The notes under the pieces: model-generated
Databases searched by the model: none
Told to the model about the DNA's origin: nothing
Seen by the model: only the letters and a program-made list of their open reading frames with translations
Shown here: positions 49,358 to 58,445 of the stretch, piece by piece
Numbering within the stretch: position 1 is the first letter of the stretch
Layout of the letters: every line of letters begins with the position of its first letter
Made by a program: the position numbers and the translations under genes
DNA from: Bacteroides sp. AN502(2024)
GTDB taxonomy: Bacteria > Bacteroidota > Bacteroidia > Bacteroidales > Bacteroidaceae
Assembly: GCF_041227145.1 (NCBI RefSeq)
Contig: NZ_JBGFSP010000003.1
Location: 3,596,001 to 3,660,000, forward strand
DNA: 64,000 bases
Reading direction: 5' to 3'

Positions 49358-49868
49358 TTATTTTTTCATTTCAAGAAGGGCTAAATAGAGGTGATGTTCT
49401 ACTGTCCGGACTGAAATGGTTCGTTTTTCAGCAATTTCATGGTTGCTCATATTTTAGAAGCGGCTCATTTCGAAAATCTTTTTGCGTTGCTCGGGAAGGC
49501 GGTCGAGGGTCAATCTGATGATTAACTGAATCTCTTTATAATAGAGCTCATGGAGAGGATCTTCCTGAGGGAAATCGTCAATGAGGCTTTGTTTTATCAT
49601 TTTCTCCTGATAAGCCGATTTTATATTTTATGTTTGATGAAATTAAAAGTCATGTTTTTGGTTAGCGTATAAACATAAGGAGGCAAAGAAACTTGCGGCC
49701 ATATTTCAGGCTGCGTCCATAATTGGGTGAAAATATCCTGTGAATATCTTCAGTATCTTCTGTGGCTTTCGGCAACATGAAGGTGAAATATTTCATCGCG
49801 AAATAGTATTTGGTAAATATTTCTTCCAATTGTTTTGAAAGAAATAGGTTGTCTTGTTGTCGAGTCAT
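49358..49868 (-). pseudogene. Broken ECF-type RNA polymerase sigma factor
   Basis: Three reading-frame pieces together spell an ECF sigma-70. The first is the region 2 N-terminus (MTRQQDNLFLSKQLEEIFTK, through TEDTED). After a frameshift near 49735 comes DIFTQLWTQPEIWPQVSLPP and FNFIKHKI. After a second frameshift near 49622 comes SAYQEKMIKQSLIDDFPQED. Region 4 reads LDRLPEQRKKIFEMSRF, then a TAA stop at 49454-49456, then NMSNHEIAEKRTISVRTVEH and HLYLALLEMKK. No FecR-type anti-sigma gene or SusC/D pair is next to it. It is a non-functional remnant of a trans-envelope signalling system. Confidence 0.88.
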
Positions 49869-50055
49869 AAGGATAACAATTTATTGGGAGTAAAAAATAA
49901 ATATAGGCAAATTAAATAAATATATAAAGAAAAAAGGAATTTGTTTATAAAAAAGATAATAAAAGTAGTGACGCTATCCGTTGGAGATGGCGTCACTATA
50001 TGAGTGGGATAGTGACAGTATCACGCATGGATAGTGTCACTGTTTTAGTATGTTT

Positions 50056-51366
50056 TTACCAGTTCTTTTTCATCGTGCGATAGCCGTAGCAGGTAATCAC
50101 TAGGAAACAGATGAACGGGAGAATAAATGAAACATTGACGGCCGGTAACCAGGCTATCTGTTCCATATCGATGATACTTGCCTGTAGCGGTGGAAGAATA
50201 GAGCCTCCTAAGATAGCCATAATGAGACCGGCAGCTCCGAACTTTGCATCATCTCCCATGCCTTTCAGGGCAATACCATATATGGTAGGGAACATTAATG
50301 ACATGCAAGCCGATATTGCTACCAGACAATAGATGCCGTAGATGTTTTGGAGGAAGATGGTTCCTACTGTGAAAATACCTCCGAAGATGGCGAGAATCAT
50401 CAGTAATTTGCCTGCATTGAGATAGCGCAGAATGAATGTACAGATGAAACGGCTGATACAGAATATCACCATCGCTACAATATTATATTGCTGTGATAAC
50501 ACTTCCGCACTTTTCTCGTCCATGCCTTGTGACATGAATAAACGTGTTCCATACTGAATGATGAATGTCCAGCACATAATTTGTGCACCGACATAGAAGA
50601 ATTGGGCAATCACCCCTTCCCGATAACGTGTTTGGGTAAAAATTCGTTTCAGTGTAGGGAAAAAGTCTATTCTATGGTTCTGATCTCCATTTTTAGGCAT
50701 CTTGATGAACCGTATCAGAATCAGCATAGCTACAATAATCAGTCCGATAATCAGATAAGGAGCAATCAGAACACTAAGGTCGCTCTCTTTGAGGGCCTGA
50801 AATTCACTGTCGTTAAGCAATGCACGGTCTTCCGTACACATCGGATGTAACTTTGCTTGGATGAATTGCATGGCTACATACATTCCGAGAAGTGACCCCA
50901 TCGGATTGAAAGACTGTGCAAGGTTTAAACGCCGAGTAGCTGTTTCTTCCGTTCCCATAGAAAGAATATACGGATTACAGCTTGTTTCGAGGAAGGACAA
51001 GCCGCAGGTTAGAATGAAGTAAGCAATCAGAAACGGATAATACTCACCTGTCATTTTGGCGGGGAAGAATAAGAATGCTCCGAAAGCATACATACCCAGT
51101 CCCAATAAAACACCGGCTTTGTAGGAATATTTACGGATGAATATGGCAGCCGGAAAAGCCATTGCAAAGTAACCTCCATAGAAGGCAACCTGTACCAATG
51201 CTCCGTCGGTAGCACTCATCCGGAAGATTTTAGAGAATGCCTTTACCATCGGGTTGGTTATGTCATTGGCAAATCCCCATAATGCAAAACAGGAGGTAAT
51301 GAGAATAAAAGGTATAAGATAACTGATGCCATCTTTCGAAAGGATGGACTGCTTGGTGTGTTTCAT
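50056..51366 (-). CDS. fucP: L-fucose:proton symporter
   Basis: The 436-residue major-facilitator protein has twelve membrane helices. FucP features are visible: an N-terminal SYLIPFILITSCFALWGFANDITNPM, the acidic D in FANDITN, and CGLSFLETSCNPYIL near residue 140 with the proton-coupling glutamate. It imports L-fucose with protons. It is the last gene of the fucose cluster, 16 bases after the mutarotase gene, and is co-transcribed with the kinase and mutarotase. Confidence 0.93.
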   Translation of the reverse strand: MKHTKQSILSKDGISYLIPFILITSCFALWGFANDITNPMVKAFSKIFRMSATDGALVQVAFYGGYFAMAFPAAIFIRKYSYKAGVLLGLGMYAFGAFLFFPAKMTGEYYPFLIAYFILTCGLSFLETSCNPYILSMGTEETATRRLNLAQSFNPMGSLLGMYVAMQFIQAKLHPMCTEDRALLNDSEFQALKESDLSVLIAPYLIIGLIIVAMLILIRFIKMPKNGDQNHRIDFFPTLKRIFTQTRYREGVIAQFFYVGAQIMCWTFIIQYGTRLFMSQGMDEKSAEVLSQQYNIVAMVIFCISRFICTFILRYLNAGKLLMILAIFGGIFTVGTIFLQNIYGIYCLVAISACMSLMFPTIYGIALKGMGDDAKFGAAGLIMAILGGSILPPLQASIIDMEQIAWLPAVNVSFILPFICFLVITCYGYRTMKKNW

Positions 51367-51382
51367 GGTTGTTTCTGTTTTT

Positions 51383-51775
51383 TTACGTATTATACAAATG
51401 GAACATTCTTTCCATCGGTTTCCATTTTTCTGCGGAACTCATTCCGGGAGCGGCTTGTTGGAAGAGGGCCATATATTCTTCCCACTCTTGTTGGCGGGGA
51501 AGGGTGTTCAGGCGTTCCATTGCCGTGTCCCAGTCAAAATCAAGGGGAGTTTCGACGATCATAAACAGTCGTGTTCCCAGAATATAAATTTCCATTTCCA
51601 AGATGCCAACTTCCCGGATACCGGCAAGGACTTCCGGCCATGCTTCTGCCTGACTATGTCTTTTCCGATATTCAGCGATTAGTTCCGGAGAATTGCGTAA
51701 ATCGAGAGTTTGGCAATATCGTTTGACGGGAACGTCATAAGATTGAACCTGGTAACCGGTTTTAGATGTTTCCAT
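51383..51775 (-). CDS. L-rhamnose/L-fucose mutarotase family protein
   Basis: The 130-residue protein has the RhaM-type ferredoxin-like fold: KRYCQTLDLRNSPELIAEYRKRHS near residue 18 and LEMEIYILGTRLFMIVET near 58. It probably interconverts the alpha and beta anomers of a 6-deoxy-hexose. Its place between the sugar kinase and fucP argues for fucose in this locus rather than rhamnose. It lies 6 bases after the kinase gene. Confidence 0.88.
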   Translation of the reverse strand: METSKTGYQVQSYDVPVKRYCQTLDLRNSPELIAEYRKRHSQAEAWPEVLAGIREVGILEMEIYILGTRLFMIVETPLDFDWDTAMERLNTLPRQQEWEEYMALFQQAAPGMSSAEKWKPMERMFHLYNT

Positions 51776-51781
51776 ATTCTT

Positions 51782-53212
51782 TTATTTTTTAGGGTAATAT
51801 ACTTGTGGGGTAACACTGCGGGTGACAATTTCTCTCAATTCATGAAGATCGGCTATTTCTCCTTTAGCCATTGCCTGTGTCAGAATGTTTCCCATTGCAG
51901 TGGCTTCCACCGGACCTGCATAGACCGGAATACCGAGTTCGTCAGCTGTCAGTTGGTTGAGTAACTTATTTTGTGATCCTCCACCGATGATATTTAATTG
52001 ACGGATTGGAGTGGGGAGACAACGATTAAGCTGTTCCACAGCCTGACGATATTTGAAAGCTAATGACTGGAGTACACATCGTACAGTCTCTGCTTTGTTT
52101 CGGGGAACTTGCAAAGCATGGCTCCGGCAATAATGAATGAGCGCGTTTTCCATATTTTCCGGATTCATGAATGTGGCGTCGTCTACAGGGATGATTGTTT
52201 CAATCTTGGCTTCGGTAGCCTGCGGGATGATTATATCATAATCTTGTTCCTCACCACATGCTTTCCACTCACTCATCAAGCGTTGCAGAATCCATAATCC
52301 TGTTATATTCTGAAGGAAACGGATCTTGCCGCCGACACCTCCTTCATTGGTGAATTGAGCTATTCTTGCTTCTTCCGTCAGTATAGGTTCATCCACTTCA
52401 ACTCCCAGTAGCGACCAGGTGCCGGAACTAAGGAAAGCGATAGGGCTTTCTGTGGCAGGAACAGCGGCTACGGCACTGGCTGTATCGTGTGAACCTACGG
52501 CAATAACGTCTACGGCACCCAGTCCGGTTTCGCGTGCGATATCCTCTTTTAGTGTGCCCCTGATTGTTCCGGGGAGAATAATCTCACCGAACAGATGTTC
52601 GGGAAGACCTAAGGCGTGTATGGTGTCGAGTGACCAGTTCCGTGATTGGGCGTCCAGTAATTCGGAGGTGGAAGCGATACAATATTCATTATTGGCTACT
52701 CCTGTCAGGAAGTAACTGAAGAGATCGGGCATGAATAGAAGTTGCCGGGCGACTTCCAACTGTACATCTTGATTTTGTTTCATGCTGTAAAGTTGAAACA
52801 GCGTATTGATGGGCATCACCTGGATACCGGTCTCGGCATAATGGCGGTGTTCATCTATACACTTGAATACTTCTGTCGGCATTCCCTCTGTTCTCGCATC
52901 CCGATAACAGACTGGATTTCCTAACAGGTTCCCATGCTTGTCAATCAGTCCGAAATCCACTCCCCAAGTATCAATACCGATACCTCTTATGGCATATCCT
53001 TTTTGTGCAGCCAGTTTTAGTCCGGTCTTCATATCTTCGAATAGCGCCGGGAAGTCCCAGTAAACATGATTGCCCAGTTTGATCTGCCGGTTGGAGAAAC
53101 GGTATACCTCTTCCAGTTTTAATCTGCCGTTGAAAAGGAAGCCGGCGATAATCCGTCCGCTGCCGCCTCCGAAGTCTGCTGCTAGATAAGTGTGTTTGAT
53201 GGTATCTTCCAT
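51782..53212 (-). CDS. fucK: L-fuculokinase (FGGY family, rhamnulokinase-like)
   Basis: The 476-residue FGGY kinase phosphorylates a ketose. It has the N-terminal ATPase-fold motif YLAADFGGGSGRIIAG, the family segment GIGIDTWGVDFGLID, the catalytic-region GSHDTASAVAAVP and the C-terminal NIIGGGSQNKLLNQLTAD ATP-binding loop. By sequence it resembles rhamnulokinases, but the fuc cluster makes L-fuculose the likely substrate. It has its own strong promoter (53322-53353) instead of following fucA, and its mRNA begins with a hairpin. Confidence 0.88.
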   Translation of the reverse strand: MEDTIKHTYLAADFGGGSGRIIAGFLFNGRLKLEEVYRFSNRQIKLGNHVYWDFPALFEDMKTGLKLAAQKGYAIRGIGIDTWGVDFGLIDKHGNLLGNPVCYRDARTEGMPTEVFKCIDEHRHYAETGIQVMPINTLFQLYSMKQNQDVQLEVARQLLFMPDLFSYFLTGVANNEYCIASTSELLDAQSRNWSLDTIHALGLPEHLFGEIILPGTIRGTLKEDIARETGLGAVDVIAVGSHDTASAVAAVPATESPIAFLSSGTWSLLGVEVDEPILTEEARIAQFTNEGGVGGKIRFLQNITGLWILQRLMSEWKACGEEQDYDIIIPQATEAKIETIIPVDDATFMNPENMENALIHYCRSHALQVPRNKAETVRCVLQSLAFKYRQAVEQLNRCLPTPIRQLNIIGGGSQNKLLNQLTADELGIPVYAGPVEATAMGNILTQAMAKGEIADLHELREIVTRSVTPQVYYPKK

Positions 53213-53254
53213 AGTAATCTGCTTGGATGCTAGTTGTTTTTCTTTCCTAAGTTG

Positions 53255-53315
53255 TAGGGGAGAGGCTGTTCCGATATTTATTGTGTATATCAGAAGAAGG
53301 TAGCCTGCCCCCTAC
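53255..53315 (-). promoter_or_regulatory. 5'-end hairpin in the fucK leader
   Basis: On the minus strand GTAGGGGGCAGGCT begins within a base or two of the predicted transcription start (about 53315). It pairs with AGCCTCTCCCCTAC (plus 53255-53268) at 12 of 14 positions, with a loop of about 30 bases. Hairpins at the extreme 5' end often slow mRNA decay; a regulatory role is a guess. Confidence 0.55.
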
Positions 53316-53321
53316 GAACTG

Positions 53322-53353
53322 CAAAGTTAAAATATTTATTTATACAGGACAAA
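53322..53353 (-). promoter_or_regulatory. Promoter for fucK-mutarotase-fucP
   Basis: The minus strand has TTTG (plus 53350-53353), a 20-base spacer and TAACTTTG (plus 53322-53329), one of the best -33/-7 matches in the window. It splits the fuc cluster into fucR-fucI and fucK-mutarotase-fucP units. Confidence 0.75.
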
Positions 53354-53361
53354 AAACTTGT

Positions 53362-55137
53362 TTATTTATAGATTGGACCGTAAGTTGCACAAGCTCTGTA
53401 GTCTGCCCCTTCTTTGTCCATGCCGAAGGCATTCCAGGCAGCCGGGCGGAATATTTTATCATCTTCTACATTATGCATGCATACCGGGATGCGGAGCATG
53501 GAAGCAAGCGTGATCAGGTCCTGACCGATATGTCCATAGCTAATGGCTCCGTGATTGGCTCCCCAGTTATTCATGACTGAATATACATCTTTGAAAGCCG
53601 GTTTATCACACAGACGGGGTACAAACCAGGTGGTAGGCCATGTTGGGTCTGTACGCATGTTGAGTTTCTGATGAATTTCCGGATCGATTTCTACTGTCCA
53701 TCCTTCTGCAATCTGCAAGACAGGACCTAAGCCTTTTATCAGGTTCAGACGCATCATGGTTACAGGCATCCCACCTTTTGACAGGAAGTTGGACGAGAAG
53801 CCACCACCACGGAAGTAATCACGATCCGCCGGATACCAAGTGGTTGCTTTGAGACAGTTTTCTACATCAGCGTCTGTCAGGTTCCAAGGTTCTTTCATAA
53901 CCGGATTGCCTTCTGCGTCTAATGATTGGCCGGAGCCATCGAGAGTTGTTGCACCTGAATTGATAAGATGGATGATACCATTGGCTGCCAGACCGCTCAA
54001 TTCTTTGCCGGTTACACGTTTTACAGCTTCAGGGCTCCAGTAAGTACGTACATCGGAGAATATTTGTGCACGGTGGGTCAGCAGATGTCCGAACAACATG
54101 GCTACACCGTTGCAAGCGTCATTCTCGGTAGCTACCACGAATGCTTCACGGATGCCGTTCCAGTCGAAAGAAGTATTGAGTAAGGCTTCCGGATAGTCAC
54201 CGTTAGGATAAAAGTCTGTCCATTGACGTTGGCCCTGGAAACCGGCTGCGATAGCGTTGTGTCCCAAGGCTTCTTCCTTGAATCCCATTTCTTTTAGTTT
54301 GGGGTTTCCGGTCATCAGGTCGCGCATGATAATTGTCATTTTTACGATGAACTCCCAGTCCGCATCTTTCTGCTCACGGGTTTTACGTTTTTCAGGACGG
54401 TTCTTAAAGTCTTCACCTTCGTTGGTCTTGCAATGCTTTTCAGTCCACGCCATTGCTTTTGCATATTCTTCGTGGTCATAGATACCTTCTTCCATCCGGC
54501 GGATGATTTCTGTAAGGTCGATGGACTCATTGCGCATACCCAGATATTCCTGGAAGAAGTCCGGATTGACGATTGAACCGGCGATACCCATGGATACGCT
54601 ACCCATTGATAAGTAAGATTTACCTCTCATGGTAGCTACTGCCTGTGCGGCGCGTGCAAAGCGAAGAATCTTTTCTGCAACATCTTCAGGAATTGTATTA
54701 TCGTCCAAGTCTTGAACGTCATGTCCGTAGATGCCGAATGCAGGAAGACCTTTTTGTGCGTGTCCTGCCAATACGGCTGCCAAATATACAGCTCCCGGGC
54801 GTTCTGTACCGTTAAATCCCCAGACAGCTTTCGGATAATGAGGATTCATGTCCATTGTTTCCGCACCATAGCACCAGCAGGAAGTGACGGTAATGGTAGA
54901 ACCTACTCCTTCTCTTTCAAACTTTTCCGCACAGGCGGCACTTTCGGCTACGCGTCCGATAGTGCCATCGGCAATCACACATTCTACCGAGCTACCGTCA
55001 CCGTTTTTCAGATTACTGCTGATTAACTCGGCTACTGCCTTTGCCAGATTCATTGTTTTTTCTTCAAGACTTTCGCGAACGCCACCTTGGCGACCATCGA
55101 TTGTGGGACGAATCCCGATTTTCGGATACTTTTTCAT
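53362..55137 (-). CDS. fucI: L-fucose isomerase
   Basis: The 591-residue enzyme interconverts L-fucose and L-fuculose using manganese. It starts [20 protein letters not shown] and shows the family segments [16 protein letters not shown] (near 104), [22 protein letters not shown] (near 174) and [34 protein letters not shown] (near 335). The last of these includes residues at the metal and substrate site. Length equals E. coli FucI (591). It lies 66 bases downstream of fucR, with an operator-like repeat between. Confidence 0.97.
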   Translation of the reverse strand: MKKYPKIGIRPTIDGRQGGVRESLEEKTMNLAKAVAELISSNLKNGDGSSVECVIADGTIGRVAESAACAEKFEREGVGSTITVTSCWCYGAETMDMNPHYPKAVWGFNGTERPGAVYLAAVLAGHAQKGLPAFGIYGHDVQDLDDNTIPEDVAEKILRFARAAQAVATMRGKSYLSMGSVSMGIAGSIVNPDFFQEYLGMRNESIDLTEIIRRMEEGIYDHEEYAKAMAWTEKHCKTNEGEDFKNRPEKRKTREQKDADWEFIVKMTIIMRDLMTGNPKLKEMGFKEEALGHNAIAAGFQGQRQWTDFYPNGDYPEALLNTSFDWNGIREAFVVATENDACNGVAMLFGHLLTHRAQIFSDVRTYWSPEAVKRVTGKELSGLAANGIIHLINSGATTLDGSGQSLDAEGNPVMKEPWNLTDADVENCLKATTWYPADRDYFRGGGFSSNFLSKGGMPVTMMRLNLIKGLGPVLQIAEGWTVEIDPEIHQKLNMRTDPTWPTTWFVPRLCDKPAFKDVYSVMNNWGANHGAISYGHIGQDLITLASMLRIPVCMHNVEDDKIFRPAAWNAFGMDKEGADYRACATYGPIYK

Positions 55138-55168
55138 GGTTTCTTTATATTAAAAGATTAATTGATTT

Positions 55169-55190
55169 CTGTGCTGAACTGTGCTGATTA
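55169..55190. promoter_or_regulatory. Probable FucR operator before fucI
   Basis: CTGTGCTGAACTGTGCTGAT contains two direct TGCTGA repeats one helical turn (10 bases) apart. The same arrangement occurs before fucR at 56218-56237, 19 of 20 bases identical. It lies 32 bases upstream of fucI. Confidence 0.6.
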
Positions 55191-55203
55191 TATTACAAAA
55201 AAA

Positions 55204-56199
55204 TTAAAGCGACTTTCGAAGTCTTACTTCTGTCGGCAAGAACTTTTGTACCGTTACATTATTAAGAACGAAATTAGCGGCTTCGTTTCCCATCATTTCC
55301 CAGTCAATACTCAATGAGGTTATTCCTTCGTCAATCACTTCGTAAGAAGGAATATCATTGTATGCCAACAAGCCGAAATCTTTTCCGCATTTCAGTCCTT
55401 CCAATCTGCCTTGTTTCACTACCTTTACCACATCTTGTTGCTTGATAGCAATGTAGGCAACTCCCTTGCGTATTGTCAGATGCTCGATGTCTTCCTGTAC
55501 CTCACAAAGGAATCCTTGTTCCTGGCAGAAACGGGTGAAATATTCCTTGCTGCTTTGAGGGTGTTTCAAGCTTCGGGGAAACAGAAAAACAAGTTGGTGA
55601 TAGTTTCTCAGCCTTTCCCTGAGCAAATGCAGTGCCTGATAGAAAGATTCATCGAAATCTTGACAAATATATGAATACTTCTCTTTTCCGAATTTACCGA
55701 AATCAAGAAGTAGCAATTTGGTGGAATTAATTTTATTTAGAACTGTGCTGAATTTCTCGTTATCGAAATTCATCACGATGTATTTGTTGTATTTTCCTAC
55801 GGACTCCCGGATGATGGTGTTAAATAACCGTTCGTTGTATTGATGAAACAATAAATCTACCTTATAATTAATAGGCAAATGTTTGACGAAACTATTGTAT
55901 AATGCTTCTTTGAAAGGTGTGTACTGGTCGAGCAGCAATAAAACATTGGTCACCTGGCTCGTTACGTAATATCCTTTTCCGGGAGTGGAGTCGATCAGTC
56001 CTCGTTCGCGTAAATCAAGGAAAGCCTTGAAAACGGTGTCGCGTGATACTCTGTATTGGGCGCTTAGCTGATTGATGGAGGGCAGAGAATCTCTTTCAAG
56101 AAACTCTTTCCTAGAGATCGCTTGGCTAAGTGCATCCGCCAGTTGCGTAACCTTGCTCGACTGTTGTCCGAATGTTGCCTTTTTATCAGTTCGTTTCAT
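55204..56199 (-). CDS. fucR: GntR-family transcriptional regulator of the fucose operon
   Basis: The 331-residue regulator has an N-terminal winged helix (about 12-75: LSAQYRVSRDTVFKAFLDLR, then GLIDSTPGKGYYV). The C-terminal domain (80-331) resembles a periplasmic-binding-protein sugar sensor, not the usual FadR type. In B. thetaiotaomicron FucR represses the fuc genes and is relieved by L-fucose. The start at 56199 (MKRTDKKATFG) is preferred; the longer frame to 56241 overlaps the operator-like repeat. Confidence 0.9.
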   Translation of the reverse strand: MKRTDKKATFGQQSSKVTQLADALSQAISRKEFLERDSLPSINQLSAQYRVSRDTVFKAFLDLRERGLIDSTPGKGYYVTSQVTNVLLLLDQYTPFKEALYNSFVKHLPINYKVDLLFHQYNERLFNTIIRESVGKYNKYIVMNFDNEKFSTVLNKINSTKLLLLDFGKFGKEKYSYICQDFDESFYQALHLLRERLRNYHQLVFLFPRSLKHPQSSKEYFTRFCQEQGFLCEVQEDIEHLTIRKGVAYIAIKQQDVVKVVKQGRLEGLKCGKDFGLLAYNDIPSYEVIDEGITSLSIDWEMMGNEAANFVLNNVTVQKFLPTEVRLRKSL

Positions 56200-56217
56200 G
56201 CTGGAAAATATGTAATA

Positions 56218-56237
56218 CTGTGCTGAACTATGCTGAT
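56218..56237. promoter_or_regulatory. Probable FucR operator before fucR
   Basis: CTGTGCTGAACTATGCTGAT matches the fucI-side copy at 19 of 20 positions. On the minus strand it begins 2 bases after a near-consensus -7 box (TTTCTTTG), so FucR bound here would block its own transcription. Confidence 0.6.
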
Positions 56238-56307
56238 GCAAAGAAAGGCATTTTATTCTGAAGGAGAATCATTATTTGCTATGTTTTATAGCATAAAGTA
56301 ACAAAAA

Positions 56308-56407
56308 AGAGGCTGTCTAACAGGTCTCAGTATGTAGAAGTCACCCCTGCCAAAGCATATTCTGGCAGGGGTGAGATCGTTAAAATAGGACTTGTTAGAT
56401 AGCCTCT
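56308..56407 (+). repeat. MITE-like repeat, copy C (complete)
   Basis: The 100-bp element is bounded by AGAGGCTGTCTAACA (56308-56322) and TGTTAGATAGCCTCT (56393-56407), inverted with one mismatch. It has the inner palindrome CACCCCTGCCA / TGGCAGGGGTG. It lies between rpsP and fucR. No clear target duplication was seen. Confidence 0.85.
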
Positions 56408-56448
56408 TATAGCTTTTCCCTGATTTCTTATTCGGAATCTGCTGGAAT

Positions 56449-57000
56449 TTATTCAGCAGCAGTTTCTGTTGCAGGGGCTTCTTCAGCCGGAGTTGCAGCT
56501 TCTTCTGCGGGAGCTTCAGCAGCAGCTTTTTCAGCAGCTTCAGCGGCTTTCTTTTCTGCGAGTGCTTTTGCTTTCACTTCGTTGACTTTCTTTTCTGCTT
56601 CCAGACGTACTTTCGCTTCTGCTTTCTTAGCTTCGTCTTGTTTAGCTTTCAAAGCAGCCAAACCTGACTGTTTGTTGTTTTTCCAAGCTTCGAATTTAGC
56701 TTCGGCTTCAGCTTCTCCGAATGCGCCTTTTGCTACACCGCCCAGAAGATGTTTTTTCATGTAAACTCCTTCACGAGAAAGAATGTTACGTACTGTGTCA
56801 CTTGGCTGTGCACCTTTCAGTACCCATGCCAATGCAGCGTCGAAATTCAAATCTACTGTAGCAGGATTGGTATTTGGGTTGTAAGTACCAATCTTCTCAA
56901 TAAATTTACCATCACGTGGTGCTCTGCTGTCTGCAATTACAATTGAATAGAACGCGTAACTTTTACGTCCGTGTCTTTGCAATCTGATTCTAGTTGCCAT
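56449..57000 (-). CDS. rpsP: 30S ribosomal protein S16 with a long C-terminal tail
   Basis: The first 80 or so residues are standard S16 ([20 protein letters not shown], followed by [20 protein letters not shown]), which helps fold 16S rRNA. Typical S16 has 80-90 residues; this one has 183. The extension (about 115-183) is a lysine/alanine/glutamate helix followed by a low-complexity acidic stretch, [20 protein letters not shown]. Similar tails are, as I recall, common in Bacteroidetes S16. It is monocistronic with its own -33/-7 promoter. Confidence 0.96.
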   Translation of the reverse strand: MATRIRLQRHGRKSYAFYSIVIADSRAPRDGKFIEKIGTYNPNTNPATVDLNFDAALAWVLKGAQPSDTVRNILSREGVYMKKHLLGGVAKGAFGEAEAEAKFEAWKNNKQSGLAALKAKQDEAKKAEAKVRLEAEKKVNEVKAKALAEKKAAEAAEKAAAEAPAEEAATPAEEAPATETAAE

Positions 57001-57060
57001 TTTAAATAAATGTTTTTAATGATTGATTTGAATTATGCTATTATCTCGTAATAGCGGGCA

Positions 57061-57091
57061 CAAAGATACGGCTTTTCTTTTGATTGACAAA
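57061..57091 (-). promoter_or_regulatory. Promoter for rpsP
   Basis: The minus strand has TTTG (plus 57088-57091), a 19-base spacer and TATCTTTG (plus 57061-57068). The leader of about 55 nt can form the small hairpin CTATTA-CGAGA-TAATAG. Confidence 0.7.
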
Positions 57092-57106
57092 CATTTCGTT
57101 TCTTTT

Positions 57107-58408
57107 TTACGAATATCGTTTCGGATAGCGGAATAGAATAGCGAGTAAGGCGCATGCTCCCATTGTGAACGGATAATAGAGATTGCCGATAATACTGATA
57201 GGGGAGATATTGGCAAGTCCTGCTGCAATCAACATCTGTGCTCCATAAGGGATAATTCCTTGTATCAGGCAGGAGAACGTATCGAGGATACTGGCTGTTT
57301 TTCTTCGGTCGAGATGGAATTTTATGGCAATATCTTTGGCTATCGGTCCGGTTGTGATGATGGCAATCGTGTTGTTGGCAGTACATAAATTGGCGATGCT
57401 AACCAGAGCGGCGATGCTTAGTTCAGCTCCTCTTTTACCATTGACGTGGCGAGTGAGTTTCCGGATGATGAAATCGATACCACCATTATAACGGATGGTT
57501 TCGAGGATACCTCCAGCCAGTAGAGTGATGATAATCAATTCTCCCATGCCTGTAATTCCCGTCCCCATGGCACCGAACCAATCGAAGATTCCGAAGCTGC
57601 CGGTAGCGATCCCGATGATGCCGCTTGTCAATATACCTATTATAAGTACAAGCATCACATTTATTCCTGCAATGGCTGTTCCTAATACTATTATATAAGG
57701 TATCACTTTGATCCATTCGATGGCTGGCACTTGAGTAGGAGCAGTAATGGATAATCCTTGAAAGATATAAATGCCTAGCACAAGGATGGCTGCCGGAACC
57801 ACTATCATAGAGTTTACCCGGAATTTGTCACGCATTAGACATTCCTGGGTTTTGGTAGAAGCAATGGTGGTGTCTGAAATAAACGACAGATTATCTCCGA
57901 AAAAAGAACCGCCGACTACGACAGCCACCATAAAAGGGAGTGCTATCTCCGTCTTTTCTGCCAGTCCTACAGCAACGGGAGTGAGAGCAACAATAGTTCC
58001 CACGCTGGTTCCGATGGATAAAGAGATGAAACAGGCTGCAATAAAGATGCCGGCCAGCAGCAGATTATCCGGGAGAATATGTAGTGTCAGATTGACGGTG
58101 GCATCGATTGCCCCCATTTGCTTGGCACATTGTGCAAAAGCTCCGGCAAGAATGAATATCCATACCATCAGGAGGATGTTCTTATTGGCAGCTCCTACCG
58201 AGAATTGGTAGATACGCTGGTCCAGTTTCAAGCCACGCGTAATGGTGATGGCATAACAGGAAGAGACAAGAAAAGCCACGGCAATGGGCATTTTATAAAA
58301 GTCGTTGACGAGGATGGAAGTCACCAGATAGAGGCAGAGGAATACGAGTAACGGACTCAATGCCCACCAATTTCCGGGATGTTCATTCTGTATTTTTTCT
58401 TCAGTCAT
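57107..58408 (-). CDS. NhaC family sodium/proton antiporter
   Basis: The 433-residue protein has about eleven membrane helices. It shows ion-transporter features of the NhaC group: ACFISLSIGTSVGTIVALTPVA near residue 130, GGSFFGDNLSFISDTTIAST near 167, and NLCTANNTIAIITTGPIAKDIA near 342. It probably exchanges internal sodium for external protons, although some family members exchange malate/lactate or other solutes. It sits near rpsP but has its own -7 box. Confidence 0.9.
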   Translation of the reverse strand: MTEEKIQNEHPGNWWALSPLLVFLCLYLVTSILVNDFYKMPIAVAFLVSSCYAITITRGLKLDQRIYQFSVGAANKNILLMVWIFILAGAFAQCAKQMGAIDATVNLTLHILPDNLLLAGIFIAACFISLSIGTSVGTIVALTPVAVGLAEKTEIALPFMVAVVVGGSFFGDNLSFISDTTIASTKTQECLMRDKFRVNSMIVVPAAILVLGIYIFQGLSITAPTQVPAIEWIKVIPYIIVLGTAIAGINVMLVLIIGILTSGIIGIATGSFGIFDWFGAMGTGITGMGELIIITLLAGGILETIRYNGGIDFIIRKLTRHVNGKRGAELSIAALVSIANLCTANNTIAIITTGPIAKDIAIKFHLDRRKTASILDTFSCLIQGIIPYGAQMLIAAGLANISPISIIGNLYYPFTMGACALLAILFRYPKRYS

Positions 58409-58437
58409 AATTTGATGTGGTAGGGATTATCGGGCTG

Positions 58438-58445
58438 CAAAGATA
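58438..58445 (-). promoter_or_regulatory. -7 promoter box for the NhaC-type antiporter
   Basis: The minus strand reads TATCTTTG, an exact consensus match 30 bases before the start codon. Confidence 0.55.

Noticed and set aside
49662..49868. Intact 68-codon gene at the start of the sigma remnant
   Set aside because: It is the N-terminal piece of the broken ECF sigma factor; downstream frames continue the same protein family.
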